Of a DNA stretch of 64,000 nucleotides, positions 46,531 to 54,775 are shown piece after piece (position 1 is the stretch's first letter; every line of letters begins with the position of its first letter). The DNA is taken from contig JBHIYN010000016.1 of assembly GCA_041984235.1 (NCBI GenBank), positions 72,715-136,714 on the forward strand, read 5' to 3'. Origin of the DNA: JBHIYN01 sp041984235. GTDB lineage: Bacteria; Pseudomonadota; Gammaproteobacteria; Ga0077536. The notes beneath the pieces are model-generated. The model was not told the origin of the DNA and made no database searches. It saw nothing but the letters and a program-made list of their open reading frames with translations. The translations under genes and the position numbers were made by a program.

Positions 46531-47505
46531 ATGAAGATCGGGCCGTATGAATTCACCACGCCCATCGCGCTCGCGCCGATGGCGGGGATTAGCGATCGCC
46601 CCTTCCGCCTGCTCTGCCGCCGCTACGGCGCCGCCTACGCGGTGTCCGAGATGGTCGCTTCGCGCACCGCGCTGTGGGCGAGCCGCAAGACGCGCACGCG
46701 GCTCGACATGCACGACGAGCCGGCACCGCGCATCGTGCAGATCGCCGGCGCCGATCCGGCGCTGATGGCCGAGGCCGCGCGGCTCGCCGTCGACCACGGC
46801 GCCGACGTCATCGACATCAACATGGGCTGCCCGGCGAAGAAGGTCTGTCACAAGCTGGCCGGCTCGGCGCTGCTGCGCGACGAGGTGCTGGTCGGTGCGA
46901 TCCTCGACGCGGTGGTCGCCGCGGTCGCCGTGCCGGTGACCCTGAAGACGCGCACCGGCTGGGACCCCGCGCATCGCAACGGGCCGGCCGTCGCGCGTCT
47001 CGCCGAGCAGTGCGGCGTTGCCGCCATCACCGTGCACGGGCGCACCCGCGCCTGCGCTTTCCGCGGCAGTGCCGAGTACGACACCATTGCCGTGATCAAG
47101 GACGCCGTGCGCATCCCGGTGATCGCCAACGGCGACATCGCCGACGTGGCGCGCGCCCGCCGTGTGCTCGAACACACCGGCGCCGACGGGCTCATGATCG
47201 GCCGCGCCGCACAGGGCCGGCCGTGGCTGTTCGGCGAGCTCGCCGCGGGACTCGAAGGGCGCGCCTGGGCGCCGCCCTCGGCCGCCGAGCGCCGCGCGCT
47301 GATGGCCGAGCACCTCGAGTTGCTGCATGCCCATTACGGGCGCGACGCCGGCACGCGTATCGCACGTAAGCACGTCGGCTGGTACCTCGCCGGGTGGCCC
47401 GAGGCGCGCGCGCTGCGCGCGGACTTCAACCGCATCGAGGACGCCACCGCACAGCAGCGTTTCGTCGCCGCGCTGGCCGCGGAGTCGCTGGAGCTCGCCG
47501 CATGA
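46531..47505 (+). CDS. dusB: tRNA-dihydrouridine synthase B
   Basis: DusB reduces specific uridines to dihydrouridine in tRNA with FMN and NADPH. The 324-residue protein has TPIALAPMAGISDRPFRLLC at the N-terminus, the catalytic cysteine in INMGCPAKKVCHKLAGSALL and the FMN-binding VIANGDIADVARARRVLEHT. The ATG is chosen because MKIGPYEF is the normal N-terminus. Its stop overlaps fis by four bases, the classical dusB-fis operon. Confidence 0.96.
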   Translation: MKIGPYEFTTPIALAPMAGISDRPFRLLCRRYGAAYAVSEMVASRTALWASRKTRTRLDMHDEPAPRIVQIAGADPALMAEAARLAVDHGADVIDINMGCPAKKVCHKLAGSALLRDEVLVGAILDAVVAAVAVPVTLKTRTGWDPAHRNGPAVARLAEQCGVAAITVHGRTRACAFRGSAEYDTIAVIKDAVRIPVIANGDIADVARARRVLEHTGADGLMIGRAAQGRPWLFGELAAGLEGRAWAPPSAAERRALMAEHLELLHAHYGRDAGTRIARKHVGWYLAGWPEARALRADFNRIEDATAQQRFVAALAAESLELAA

Positions 47506-47756
47506 GCCCGACGCGCAAGAGCGCCGGCGAGCCGCTGTGCGAGCAGGTCAAGCGCTCGGTCGAGCAGTACTTCGAGGATCTCAACGGCGAGCAGCCGACC
47601 AACCTGCACGAGTTCGTGATCAAGCAGGTCGAGCGCCCGCTGTTCGAAATCGTGCTGCGCGAGACGCGCGGCAACCTCTCCGCGGCGGCCAAGATCCTCG
47701 GCCTCAACCGCGCCACGCTGCGCACGCGGCTGAACAAGTACGGCCTCAAGGAGTAG
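47502..47756 (+). CDS. fis: DNA-binding nucleoid protein Fis
   Basis: Fis is a homodimeric nucleoid and regulatory protein that bends DNA. The 84-residue protein is shorter than E. coli Fis (98) because the N-terminus is reduced. The C-terminal part is intact: LFEIVLRETRGNLSAAAKIL, then GLNRATLRTRLNKYGLKE, the helix-turn-helix. The ATG lies in an ATGA overlap with dusB. It is co-transcribed with dusB, as in enterobacteria. Confidence 0.95.
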   Translation: MSPTRKSAGEPLCEQVKRSVEQYFEDLNGEQPTNLHEFVIKQVERPLFEIVLRETRGNLSAAAKILGLNRATLRTRLNKYGLKE

Positions 47757-47758
47757 GC

Positions 47759-49339
47759 ATGAACGCAACGGCGAGGCGCGCCCGGCGCTGGGCGCTGGTC
47801 AGCGTTTCCGACAAGCGCGGCGTGGTCGAGCTGGCGCAGGCGATTGTCGCCGCCGGCATCGGCGTGCTCTCGACCGGCGGCTCCGCGCGCACCCTGCGCG
47901 AGGCCGGCATCGAGGTGCGCGACGTCTCCGAGCACACCGGCTTCGCCGAGATGATGGAAGGGCGGGTCAAGACCCTGCACCCCAAGGTGCACGGCGGCAT
48001 CCTCGCGCGGCGCGGCACCGACGACGCGGTCATGGCCGAGCACGGCATCGAGGCCATCGACCTCGTGGTGGTCAACCTCTATCCCTTCGAGCAGACCATC
48101 GCACGGCGTGACTGCACGCTGGACGAGGCCATCGAGAACATCGACATCGGCGGCCCCGCGCTGCTGCGCGCCGCGGCCAAGAACCACGCCCACGTCGCCG
48201 TGGTCTGCGATCCGGACGATTACCCGCTGGTGATGTCCGAGCTCGGCAAGTCCGGCGAGGTCGGCGCGGCGACGCGCTATCGCCTGGCGACCAAGGCCTA
48301 CGCGCACACCGCCCACTACGACGCCGCGATCAGCACGTTTCTGGCCGCGCGCGGCGCCCGCGATCCGGATGCCTTCCCGCGCCAGCTCGACCTGCGCGTG
48401 ACCCTGCAGCAGAACCTGCGCTACGGCGAGAACCCGCACCAGCGCGCCGCCTTCTACGTCGACACCAACCCGCCGCCCGGCACCCTCGCCACCGCGCGCC
48501 AGCTGCAGGGCAAGGCGCTCTCCTACAACAACATCGCCGACACCGACGCCGCGCTCGACTGCGTGCGCTCGTTCCGCGAGCCGGCGTGCTGCATCGTCAA
48601 GCACGCCAACCCCTGCGGCGTGGCCGAGTCGCGTGACCTGGAGCAGGCCTACGAGCTCGCCTGGGCCACCGATCCGACGTCCGCCTTCGGCGGCATCATC
48701 GCTTTCAACCGCCCGCTCGAAGCGGAGCTCGCGCGCACCATCGTCGAGCGCCAGTTCGTCGAAGTGATCATCGCGCCCGGCGTTACGCCGGAGGCGCTGC
48801 AGGCCTGCAGCGTGAAGAAGAACGTGCGCGTGCTGGCGTGCGAGCCGTGGCCGGCCGAGCCGCTGCGCCAACTCGAGTACAAGCGCGTGATGGGCGGGCT
48901 GCTGGTGCAGGACCGCGACTTCGCCGCGCAGACCCTGAGCGCCGGCTCGCTCAAGACCGTGACCAGACGCAGCCCCGACACCGACGAGCTGCGTGACCTC
49001 ATCTTCGCCTGGCGCGTGGCCGCCTGCGTCAAGTCGAACGCCATCGTCTACGCGCGCAACCGCCAGACCATCGGCATCGGCGCCGGCCAGATGAGCCGCG
49101 TCTACAGCGCCCGCATCGCCGGCATCAAGGCCGCCGACGAAGGCCTCGAAGTGAAAGGCTCGGTGATGGCCTCCGACGCCTTCTTCCCGTTCCGCGACGG
49201 CATCGACCAGGCCGCCGAGGCCGGCATTCGCGCGGTGATCCAGCCGGGTGGATCGATGCGCGACGAAGAGGTGATCGCGGCGGCGGACGAGGCGGGGATG
49301 GCGATGGTGTTCACCGGCGAACGCCACTTCCGCCATTGA
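47759..49339 (+). CDS. purH: Bifunctional AICAR transformylase/IMP cyclohydrolase
   Basis: PurH makes the last two steps of IMP synthesis. The 526-residue protein has the N-terminal IMP cyclohydrolase domain (VSVSDKRGVVELAQAIVAAG, STGGSARTLREAG, GGILARRGTD). The C-terminal AICAR transformylase domain shows GENPHQRAAFYV and CCIVKHANPCGVAESRDL with the catalytic lysine and histidine. It starts 2 bases after fis. A cluster of three hairpin repeats follows before purD. Confidence 0.97.
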   Translation: MNATARRARRWALVSVSDKRGVVELAQAIVAAGIGVLSTGGSARTLREAGIEVRDVSEHTGFAEMMEGRVKTLHPKVHGGILARRGTDDAVMAEHGIEAIDLVVVNLYPFEQTIARRDCTLDEAIENIDIGGPALLRAAAKNHAHVAVVCDPDDYPLVMSELGKSGEVGAATRYRLATKAYAHTAHYDAAISTFLAARGARDPDAFPRQLDLRVTLQQNLRYGENPHQRAAFYVDTNPPPGTLATARQLQGKALSYNNIADTDAALDCVRSFREPACCIVKHANPCGVAESRDLEQAYELAWATDPTSAFGGIIAFNRPLEAELARTIVERQFVEVIIAPGVTPEALQACSVKKNVRVLACEPWPAEPLRQLEYKRVMGGLLVQDRDFAAQTLSAGSLKTVTRRSPDTDELRDLIFAWRVAACVKSNAIVYARNRQTIGIGAGQMSRVYSARIAGIKAADEGLEVKGSVMASDAFFPFRDGIDQAAEAGIRAVIQPGGSMRDEEVIAAADEAGMAMVFTGERHFRH

Positions 49340-49477
49340 GTGGCCGCTGACGCGTCTCATGCGGCACAGGGCGGCGTTAATAATCGGCTCGGAATGCTCA
49401 TGTACTGTTTGTACACTCCGCTTCCTCGCCGATTCTTGCCTTGCCCTGCACTCGCCTGAGTCACTTCATCGGCCACT
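49339..49477. repeat. Long hairpin repeat between purH and purD, copy 1
   Basis: A 139-base imperfect palindrome bounded by AGTGGCCG and CGGCCACT. Its core, GGAATGCTCATGTACTG then TTTGTACACTCCGCTTCCTC, is shared with copies 2 and 3. It begins on the last base of purH. It is the most diverged of the three copies. Confidence 0.8.
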
Positions 49478-49494
49478 CAACGAGCTAATCGATT

Positions 49495-49618
49495 GTCAGC
49501 ACGTCTCAGACCGCACATGGCTGCGTTGAAAACCGGCTCGGAATGCTCATGTACTGCGTGTACACTCCGCTTCCTCGCCGGTTTTCGCCTTGCCCTGCAC
49601 GCTCTGAGCCGCACTGAC
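49495..49618. repeat. Long hairpin repeat between purH and purD, copy 2
   Basis: A 124-base palindrome bounded by GTCAG and CTGAC. An inner stem AAAACCGGC / GCCGGTTTT surrounds the core GGAATGCTCATGTACTGCGT then GTACACTCCGC. The core itself pairs (TGTAC with GTACA). I recognise this core as a repeat that is widespread in gammaproteobacterial intergenic regions. Confidence 0.82.
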
Positions 49619-49635
49619 AGCCGATTAGCCGAGTC

Positions 49636-49765
49636 GCCGCTGAAGCGTCTCAGTGCGCGCATGGCTGCGTTGAAAACCGACTCGGAATGCTCATGTACTG
49701 CGTGTACACTCCGCTTCCTCGCCGGTTTTCGCGTTGCCCTGCACGCTCCGAGACGTGCTGACAAC
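49636..49765. repeat. Long hairpin repeat between purH and purD, copy 3
   Basis: The third copy, nearly identical to copy 2 in its core and inner arms (AAAACCGACTCGG opposite CGCCGGTTTTCG). Together the three copies fill most of the 536 bases between purH and purD. The remaining part, up to 49875, should hold the purD promoter and ribosome binding site; I see no gene there. Confidence 0.8.
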
Positions 49766-49875
49766 CGATTAGCCGAGCCGGCGGTGAGGCGCCTCGTTTC
49801 CGTAAGTGAAACTATACGGACCGCTACGCCGACACCGGCACCGCACTGGGTCAACGGGCAGGCGACGGAGCGAGC

Positions 49876-51162
49876 ATGAAAGTTCTCATCATTGGCGGCG
49901 GCGGGCGCGAGCATGCGCTGGCCTGGAAGTGCGCGCAGTCGCCGCTGGCGAGTGAGGTCCTGTGCGCGCCCGGCAACGCCGGCACCGCGCGTGAGGCGAA
50001 GGTGCGCAACGTGGACGTCGGCGCTGAGGACGTCGGTGCCTTGGTCGAGCTCGCCGAGCGCGAGGACGTCGGGCTGACCATCGTCGGACCCGAAGCGCCG
50101 CTCGCCGCGGGCGTGGTCGATGCCTTCATGCTCGCCGGCCGGCGCTGCTTCGGGCCGCCGCAGGCGGCCGCCGTGCTCGAGGCGTCCAAGGCTTACACCA
50201 AGGATTTTCTTAAACGCCACGGGATTCCGACCGGCGGCTACGCGACCTTCGAGGACCTGGACGCCGCGCTGGCGTACATCGAAGCGGGCCCCGAGCGCGT
50301 CGTCGTCAAGGCCGACGGCCTCGCCGCCGGCAAGGGCGTGGTGGTCGCCGCCTCGCGGGAGGAAGCGCAGCAGGCCGCGCGCGCCATGCTCGCCGAGAAC
50401 AGCTTCGGCGCCGCCGGCAGCCGCATCGTCGTCGAGGAGTTCCTCGAAGGCGAGGAGGCGAGCTTCATCTGCATGTGCGACGGCGACACCGCGGTGCCGT
50501 TCGCCTCGTCCCAGGATCACAAGGCGCGCGACGACGGCGACCGCGGCCCCAACACCGGCGGCATGGGCGCCTACTCACCGGCGCCGATCGTGGACGAGGC
50601 CATGAGCGCACGCATCATGCGCGAGGTCATAGAGCCGACGCTCGCCGGCATGCGCGCCGACGGCCGGCCCTACCGCGGCTTCCTCTACGCCGGGCTCATG
50701 ATCGGCGCAGACGGCGTGCCGAAGGTGCTCGAGTTCAACTGCCGCTTCGGCGATCCCGAGACGCAGCCGATCATGATGCGCCTGAAGACCGATCTCGTCG
50801 CCGCCTGCCTCGACCTGCTCGACGGCCGCGCCGCGGGCGTCGAGCTCGAGTTCGACCCGCGCGCCGCGCTCGGCGTGGTGCTCGCCGCCGGCGGCTACCC
50901 CGGCAGCTACGACAAGGGCGCGGTCATCGGCGGGCTGGACGCCGCGCAGCCGGACACCTACGTCTTCCACGCCGGCACCCGCCTCGAAGGCGAGGACTGC
51001 GTCACCGCCGGCGGCCGCGTGCTGTGCGTGGTCGGCCTCGGCGACAGCGTCAGCGAAGCACAGGCCCGCGCCTATGCCCGCGTCGACACCATCCACTGGG
51101 ACGGCATGGTCTGCCGGCGCGACATCGGCTACCGCGCGGTGGCGCGGGAGCGGGGCTGCTAG
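49876..51162 (+). CDS. purD: Phosphoribosylamine-glycine ligase
   Basis: PurD couples phosphoribosylamine and glycine with ATP in purine synthesis. The 428-residue ATP-grasp protein is complete: MKVLIIGGGGREHALAWKCA at the N-terminus, VKADGLAAGKGVVVAASREE in the ATP-binding domain and LEFNCRFGDPETQPIMMRLK. The stop is 9 bases from the end of the convergent integron integrase gene, so the integron is inserted directly behind purD. Confidence 0.97.
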   Translation: MKVLIIGGGGREHALAWKCAQSPLASEVLCAPGNAGTAREAKVRNVDVGAEDVGALVELAEREDVGLTIVGPEAPLAAGVVDAFMLAGRRCFGPPQAAAVLEASKAYTKDFLKRHGIPTGGYATFEDLDAALAYIEAGPERVVVKADGLAAGKGVVVAASREEAQQAARAMLAENSFGAAGSRIVVEEFLEGEEASFICMCDGDTAVPFASSQDHKARDDGDRGPNTGGMGAYSPAPIVDEAMSARIMREVIEPTLAGMRADGRPYRGFLYAGLMIGADGVPKVLEFNCRFGDPETQPIMMRLKTDLVAACLDLLDGRAAGVELEFDPRAALGVVLAAGGYPGSYDKGAVIGGLDAAQPDTYVFHAGTRLEGEDCVTAGGRVLCVVGLGDSVSEAQARAYARVDTIHWDGMVCRRDIGYRAVARERGC

Positions 51163-51171
51163 GCATCGAGC

Positions 51172-52164
51172 TCAGCGCTGGTCTTGGTCGCGGCGGCCGA
51201 GCACCGCCGACAGTGGGCTCTTCACGGCGAGGCCGCCGCGATTGAGCACATGCGTGTAGATCTGCGTGGTTCGAATATCCCGATGACCCAACTGTTCCTG
51301 CACCGTGCGGATATCGGCCCCGCGCTCCAGCAGGTGTGTCGCGAACGAGTGCCGCAGACTGTGGCAGGTTGCCGGCTTCTCGATTCGCGCGTCGAGAACC
51401 GCGCGACGCACCGCCCGTTGCACCCGCTGCTCGTCGAAATGATGACGCCGCCGGCGTCCGCTGCGCGGATCGCGGGAGATGCGATCCGCAGGGAACACGT
51501 ACTGCCAGCTCCACTCCGTTGCTGCGCGCGGATACTTGCGTTCCAGCGCGAAAGGCAACCACACCTCACCGCAACCGTTGGCGACGTCGCGGTCGAAGAC
51601 GGTGCGCCGGTCTGCGAGGTGGCGCCGCAACGGCACGATGAGCTCATCCGGCAGCGTCACGACGCGATCCCGTCCGCCTTTCCCGTCCCGGACGAGGATC
51701 GCCCGATGCTCGAAATCCAGATCCTTTACCCGCAAACGAACGCTCTCCATCAAGCGCAGGCCGGAGCCATACTGCAGGCATGCGATGAGCCAGGCGGCCC
51801 GCTCGACGCGCAGCAGCACTTTCGTGACTTCCTCCACGGTGAGCACTACGGGTAGCCGTTCCGGTCGCTTCGCGCGAACGACGTTCGTCATCTCGTCGAG
51901 CGGCCGTTCGAGAACATGACGGTACAGGAAGACGAGGGCATTCAACGCCTGGTTCTGCGTCGCCGGCGCCACCTTACGTTGCAGCGCAAGGTGGGTGAGG
52001 AAGCGCTCGACTTCCGCAGAGCCCATCTCTTCCGGATGCCTGTTCCCGTGGAACCGGATAAAACGCTTCACCCAGTCGACGTAGCGCTGCTCCGTGCGGA
52101 TACTGTAGTGGCGCATCCGGATCGCGGCGCGAACCCGCTGCAGGAATGGCGATGGTGGCGACAC
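51172..52164 (-). CDS. intI: Integron integrase IntI (tyrosine recombinase)
   Basis: A 330-residue tyrosine recombinase. Catalytic residues are present: R137 (GSGLRLME), K162, H268 and R271 (CHSLRHSFATHL), H294 (QLGHRDIRTT) and the nucleophile Y303 (TQIYTHVL). Between residues about 205 and 245 it has the extra segment unique to integron integrases (ATEWSWQYVFPA and DPRSGRRRRHHFDE), which tells it from XerC/XerD. The gene is full length, with a GTG start, and should be active. It faces away from the cassette array. No clear LexA box was found upstream. Confidence 0.96.
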   Translation of the reverse strand: MSPPSPFLQRVRAAIRMRHYSIRTEQRYVDWVKRFIRFHGNRHPEEMGSAEVERFLTHLALQRKVAPATQNQALNALVFLYRHVLERPLDEMTNVVRAKRPERLPVVLTVEEVTKVLLRVERAAWLIACLQYGSGLRLMESVRLRVKDLDFEHRAILVRDGKGGRDRVVTLPDELIVPLRRHLADRRTVFDRDVANGCGEVWLPFALERKYPRAATEWSWQYVFPADRISRDPRSGRRRRHHFDEQRVQRAVRRAVLDARIEKPATCHSLRHSFATHLLERGADIRTVQEQLGHRDIRTTQIYTHVLNRGGLAVKSPLSAVLGRRDQDQR

Positions 52165-52456
52165 GTCCCTGTGCGCTCCTCATGGTTTTATCCAAACGTA
52201 CTGACTGGTCCCGGGAATCGCAACAGTCCGCCAAGCGGGCTGCGCGGATCCACGTCAAATCGACACTTTTTCCCAGAGAACGATGGGAGAAAAGATGACG
52301 ACGGCTCCAACGCATGCTAGAAAAGAACAAGCCTTTTCAGACAGTAAAGGCTCCCTCCTCTTCTCCAAGGACGGTCCACCCCATGAACGCAGTTGCGGAT
52401 CCCCGTCAAATTGACGTGTTAGATCACGTCAGAATGACGTCCAATTGCTGTTAGGC
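52165..52456. promoter_or_regulatory. attI region between intI and the first cassette
   Basis: The 314 bases before the first cassette gene should contain the intI promoter, the cassette promoter and attI. The insertion core GTTAGGC lies at 52450-52456. Just upstream is an inverted repeat TGACGTG-TTAGAT-CACGTCA (52412-52431). A 21-base motif (GCGGATCC[AC]CGTCAAAT[CT]GAC) occurs twice in direct orientation, at 52244-52264 and 52395-52415. Neither promoter could be placed with confidence. Confidence 0.7.
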
Positions 52457-52478
52457 GGCTAGGATAAGTAGTCTCTTC

Positions 52479-52808
52479 ATGGCGGCCAAAATGGAGATAG
52501 TAAGCGAGCCAATTGGAATCGGCTTGCTGATACGTACACCTGGCCGTTATGCGATGGGCGTCGGCGTAGATGTCCTCAACTTTCTTGACGGGCAACCTGA
52601 TATTTCTGTGAAGAACACCGGGTGGAAGAATGGCTTTGGTTTGGACGTTGCGGTTTCACTCCCAATTATTCGCATGGGAAGCCTACTCGCAGAGGTTTCG
52701 ACCGATGGAGAGGAGTTTCATCTTCTCCGGGCATCTGGGCCATACGAAGAGTTCGCGGATTTGCTCCATCGAGTCGGAAAGTTCCTGGAGGACTACGAAC
52801 CTCAGTAA
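52479..52808 (+). CDS. Cassette 1 protein, unknown
   Basis: A 109-residue acidic soluble protein with no recognised domain. It begins 28 bases into the first cassette (52451-53150). A second ATG at 52491 (MEIVSEPIG) is also possible. The 242 bases between its stop and the attC hold no convincing gene, unusually long for a cassette, so the cassette may carry extra non-coding sequence. Being closest to attI, it should be the best expressed or most recently gained cassette. Confidence 0.7.
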   Translation: MAAKMEIVSEPIGIGLLIRTPGRYAMGVGVDVLNFLDGQPDISVKNTGWKNGFGLDVAVSLPIIRMGSLLAEVSTDGEEFHLLRASGPYEEFADLLHRVGKFLEDYEPQ

Positions 52809-53050
52809 GGGCTATGCCGAGTGCGCATAGCGGCCGGCGCAGCATGCGTTCTGCTTACACTGACTCGGCGGGGCGAGGGAGCCGCAAGAATCCGGCGGAT
52901 GAGTGGGCGCCTCGAACGCGCTTCGTCAGTCACGCCACGAATTCTTCTAAATACGTTTGCGCCAGACTTCGGAACGTAGTGGAATCACTAGATGGGCATA
53001 GGCTTCGGAAAGCAGGTCGCAGATCATTTCGTTGAGGTCAGCGCGGCGCC

Positions 53051-53156
53051 TCCTAACAAAGGGATGGAGCCGACAGTCAAAAGCGACACGCCCTTTGCAA
53101 AGAGAAGAGCAAAGGCCGCGCCGCTTTCGCCCGCGGCTCATCCCGGGCGTTAGGCA
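53051..53156 (+). other. attC 1
   Basis: R'' is TCCTAAC and R' is GTTAGGC, 106 bp. Internal pairing uses CGCCCTTTGC / GCAAAGG-like arms. It differs in sequence from all later attC sites and its R'' has one mismatch with the start of its own cassette. It ends cassette 1. Confidence 0.8.
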
Positions 53157-53171
53157 TCTTAGAGATCTCCT

Positions 53172-53861
53172 GTGCAGCAGCTAGACATCTCAGCGATAAT
53201 GAGGTGGTCCCAGATTGGGAAGGTGCGATTCCCGTCTTCGGCGTCCATCATCTGCCCATATTGTGGCGAGAAGGGCGTTTTCTCCCTCACCAACCCAACG
53301 GACGACCCGCCGCGTCTAGCGCTTTCGGCAACTGCAGCGTGTCCAGGTTGCGGAAAACCGGTCCAATTCTGGTCGATACGAACCAAGAAAGCGCCGCCCG
53401 GCGATGCAGAAAATCCGATCGCCGTATATTTCTATCCGCCCATAGAGAACCATTATCGGGTACCTGAATTCACGACAGATATCCCCGAACCGCTAAGTAG
53501 GTCATTCGTTTCGACCATCGATGCATATAACTCAAGAAATTACGCAGCTACCGCAGTCTTATGCCGTCGAACGTTAGAAGGGATCTTTAAATATCTTCTG
53601 CCCCACGAAAAGCAAGATCTACCGCTTCACAAAGCAGTATCCGAGGTGCAGAACACTAAAGACCTTGCCGCGCCCTTGAACGCTTTGTCCCATGCAATTA
53701 GACAAGGCGGAAATCTTGGTGCGCATTTCGATATGGTCAAAGAGCCCGATGAGCAACTGGCGAAGAAAATGGTCGCATTACTCGAATATCTGATTACTTA
53801 TCTCTATGAGTTGCCGGCCGAGATAGAACAAATAGAAAAAAGCCTAGAAAAAGATGCCTAA
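53172..53861 (+). CDS. Cassette 2 protein: zinc ribbon plus DUF4145
   Basis: A 229-residue protein in cassette 2 (53151-53959), starting at GTG. The N-terminus has a four-cysteine ribbon (C28-x2-C31 and C57-x2-C60). The C-terminal half matches DUF4145: AVLCRRTLEGIFKYLLPHEK, then LSHAIRQGGNLGAHFDM. The R177...H185 spacing resembles the R-x-H motif of HEPN-type proteins, to which DUF4145 is thought to be related. DUF4145 occurs in defence-associated and restriction-linked proteins. The stop codon lies inside attC. Confidence 0.82.
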   Translation: MQQLDISAIMRWSQIGKVRFPSSASIICPYCGEKGVFSLTNPTDDPPRLALSATAACPGCGKPVQFWSIRTKKAPPGDAENPIAVYFYPPIENHYRVPEFTTDIPEPLSRSFVSTIDAYNSRNYAATAVLCRRTLEGIFKYLLPHEKQDLPLHKAVSEVQNTKDLAAPLNALSHAIRQGGNLGAHFDMVKEPDEQLAKKMVALLEYLITYLYELPAEIEQIEKSLEKDA

Positions 53862-53965
53862 CAAGCGGATCAACCTGACGTGTTACAGCGCGCTTCTCTC
53901 CTGCGGCTCCGCATTTTCGCTTCCGAGAAGCGCGCTGTAACACGCAGGTTATCCGAGCGTTATAT
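53856..53965 (+). other. attC 2
   Basis: R'' GCCTAAC and R' GTTATAT, 110 bp. Type A site: arms GTGTTACAGCGCGCTTC / GAAGCGCGCTGTAACAC. R'' matches the TTAGGC start of its own cassette. The unusual R' belongs to cassette 3. Confidence 0.92.
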
Positions 53966-54134
53966 GTCGTGTGGACTAAAGAGCCCTCGAGCAAACGTCA
54001 GCGCTGCTGCGATTCCTTTCGTGAATAGAGAAAAGCGGCATCCGGCGGCTGTCGGCCGCGGCAGCGTAGATGGTGCTTCACCTGATACAACGTCGAGCGG
54101 TATCGTCGCAGTGCAGGGACGTCCAGGCCGGTAG
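53964..54134 (+). CDS. Possible small protein in cassette 3 (weak)
   Basis: Cassette 3 (53960-54294) has no clear gene. The best reading frame starts with an ATG overlapping the R' core and gives 56 residues (MSCGLKSPRANVSAAAIPFV...), with no recognisable domain. It could as well be a non-coding cassette. The rest of the cassette up to attC holds only short frames. Confidence 0.25.
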   Translation: MSCGLKSPRANVSAAAIPFVNREKRHPAAVGRGSVDGASPDTTSSGIVAVQGRPGR

Positions 54135-54204
54135 TCGTGGCGAAGCGCCCACTTCCGAAAGGAATCGAGATGTCGTGTAAAGCAGGAACAGAATCCTACC
54201 CGCC

Positions 54205-54300
54205 ATATAACAAGGCAATGAAGCTGACGTTTGACCGCGCCTTCCCTTCGCTACCGCTCCGGTCAGTTGCCGTCAAACGCAGCTTATTGCAGCGTTGGGC
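54205..54300 (+). other. attC 3
   Basis: R'' ATATAAC and R' GTTGGGC, 96 bp. Type B site with arms GACGTTTGACCG / GCCGTCAAACGC. The rare R'' is the exact complement of the TTATAT start of cassette 3, which confirms this ORF-poor stretch as a real cassette. Confidence 0.92.
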
Positions 54301-54303
54301 GTC

Positions 54304-54669
54304 ATGAAACCACGGAGCATTAATCTGGAGGAGAAGCTTCGGTTGTTCACGGAGCACTGGACTCCCAAGATCATCGGAGAATTGAACGACTACCAGATTA
54401 AGGTGGCCAAGTTCCTCGGAGACTTCGTTTGGCATAGGCACGACAACACAGACGAACTGTTCTTGTGCTTATCAGGGAAAATGAAGATCGAACTTCGGGA
54501 CGGTGCCGTAGAGCTGAGCGAAGGGGAGCTATATATCGTTCCGAAAGGTGTGGAACACAAACCAGGCGCTACAGAGGAATGTCACGTCCTCCTTATAGAG
54601 CCTCGAGGCGTCGTTAATACGGGAAATACGAAGAGCGAACTAACGGCGCCCGGGGACACATGGATATGA
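54304..54669 (+). CDS. Cassette 4 protein: small cupin
   Basis: A 121-residue single-domain cupin in cassette 4 (54295-54760). Motif 1 is complete with two histidines and a glutamate (H44, H46, E51 in WHRHDNTDELFLCLSG); motif 2 has GELYIVPKGVEH with H85. These residues bind a metal. Many such small cupins are sugar isomerases, dioxygenases or sensors; the substrate cannot be read. The ATG lies only 9 bases inside the cassette. Confidence 0.88.
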   Translation: MKPRSINLEEKLRLFTEHWTPKIIGELNDYQIKVAKFLGDFVWHRHDNTDELFLCLSGKMKIELRDGAVELSEGELYIVPKGVEHKPGATEECHVLLIEPRGVVNTGNTKSELTAPGDTWI

Positions 54670-54670
54670 C

Positions 54671-54766
54671 GCCCAACAAGTCGTTGGAGCGGACGCTTGA
54701 CCGCTCCCTTCCTTCGCTATCGCTCCAGTCGGTCGCCGTCAAGCGCCGCTCAACTCTGCGTTAGGC
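54671..54766 (+). other. attC 4
   Basis: R'' GCCCAAC and R' GTTAGGC, 96 bp, type B (GACGCTTGACCGCTCCC / GTCGCCGTCAAGCGCC). R'' is the complement of the TTGGGC start of cassette 4. Confidence 0.93.
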
Positions 54767-54775
54767 GTATTCGCG

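Noticed and set aside
49339..49765. Possible CRISPR array from three regularly spaced repeats
   Set aside because: The repeats are long palindromes of 124-139 bases with almost no spacer, there are only three, and no cas gene is near.
49477..50520. A minus-strand frame of about 347 codons across the purH-purD spacer
   Set aside because: It combines the antisense strand of purD with the three hairpin repeats; the repeated peptide in it is the translated repeat.
52165..52450. LexA (SOS) box before intI
   Set aside because: LexA boxes control many integron integrases, but I found no CTG-N10-CAG sequence in the region upstream of intI.
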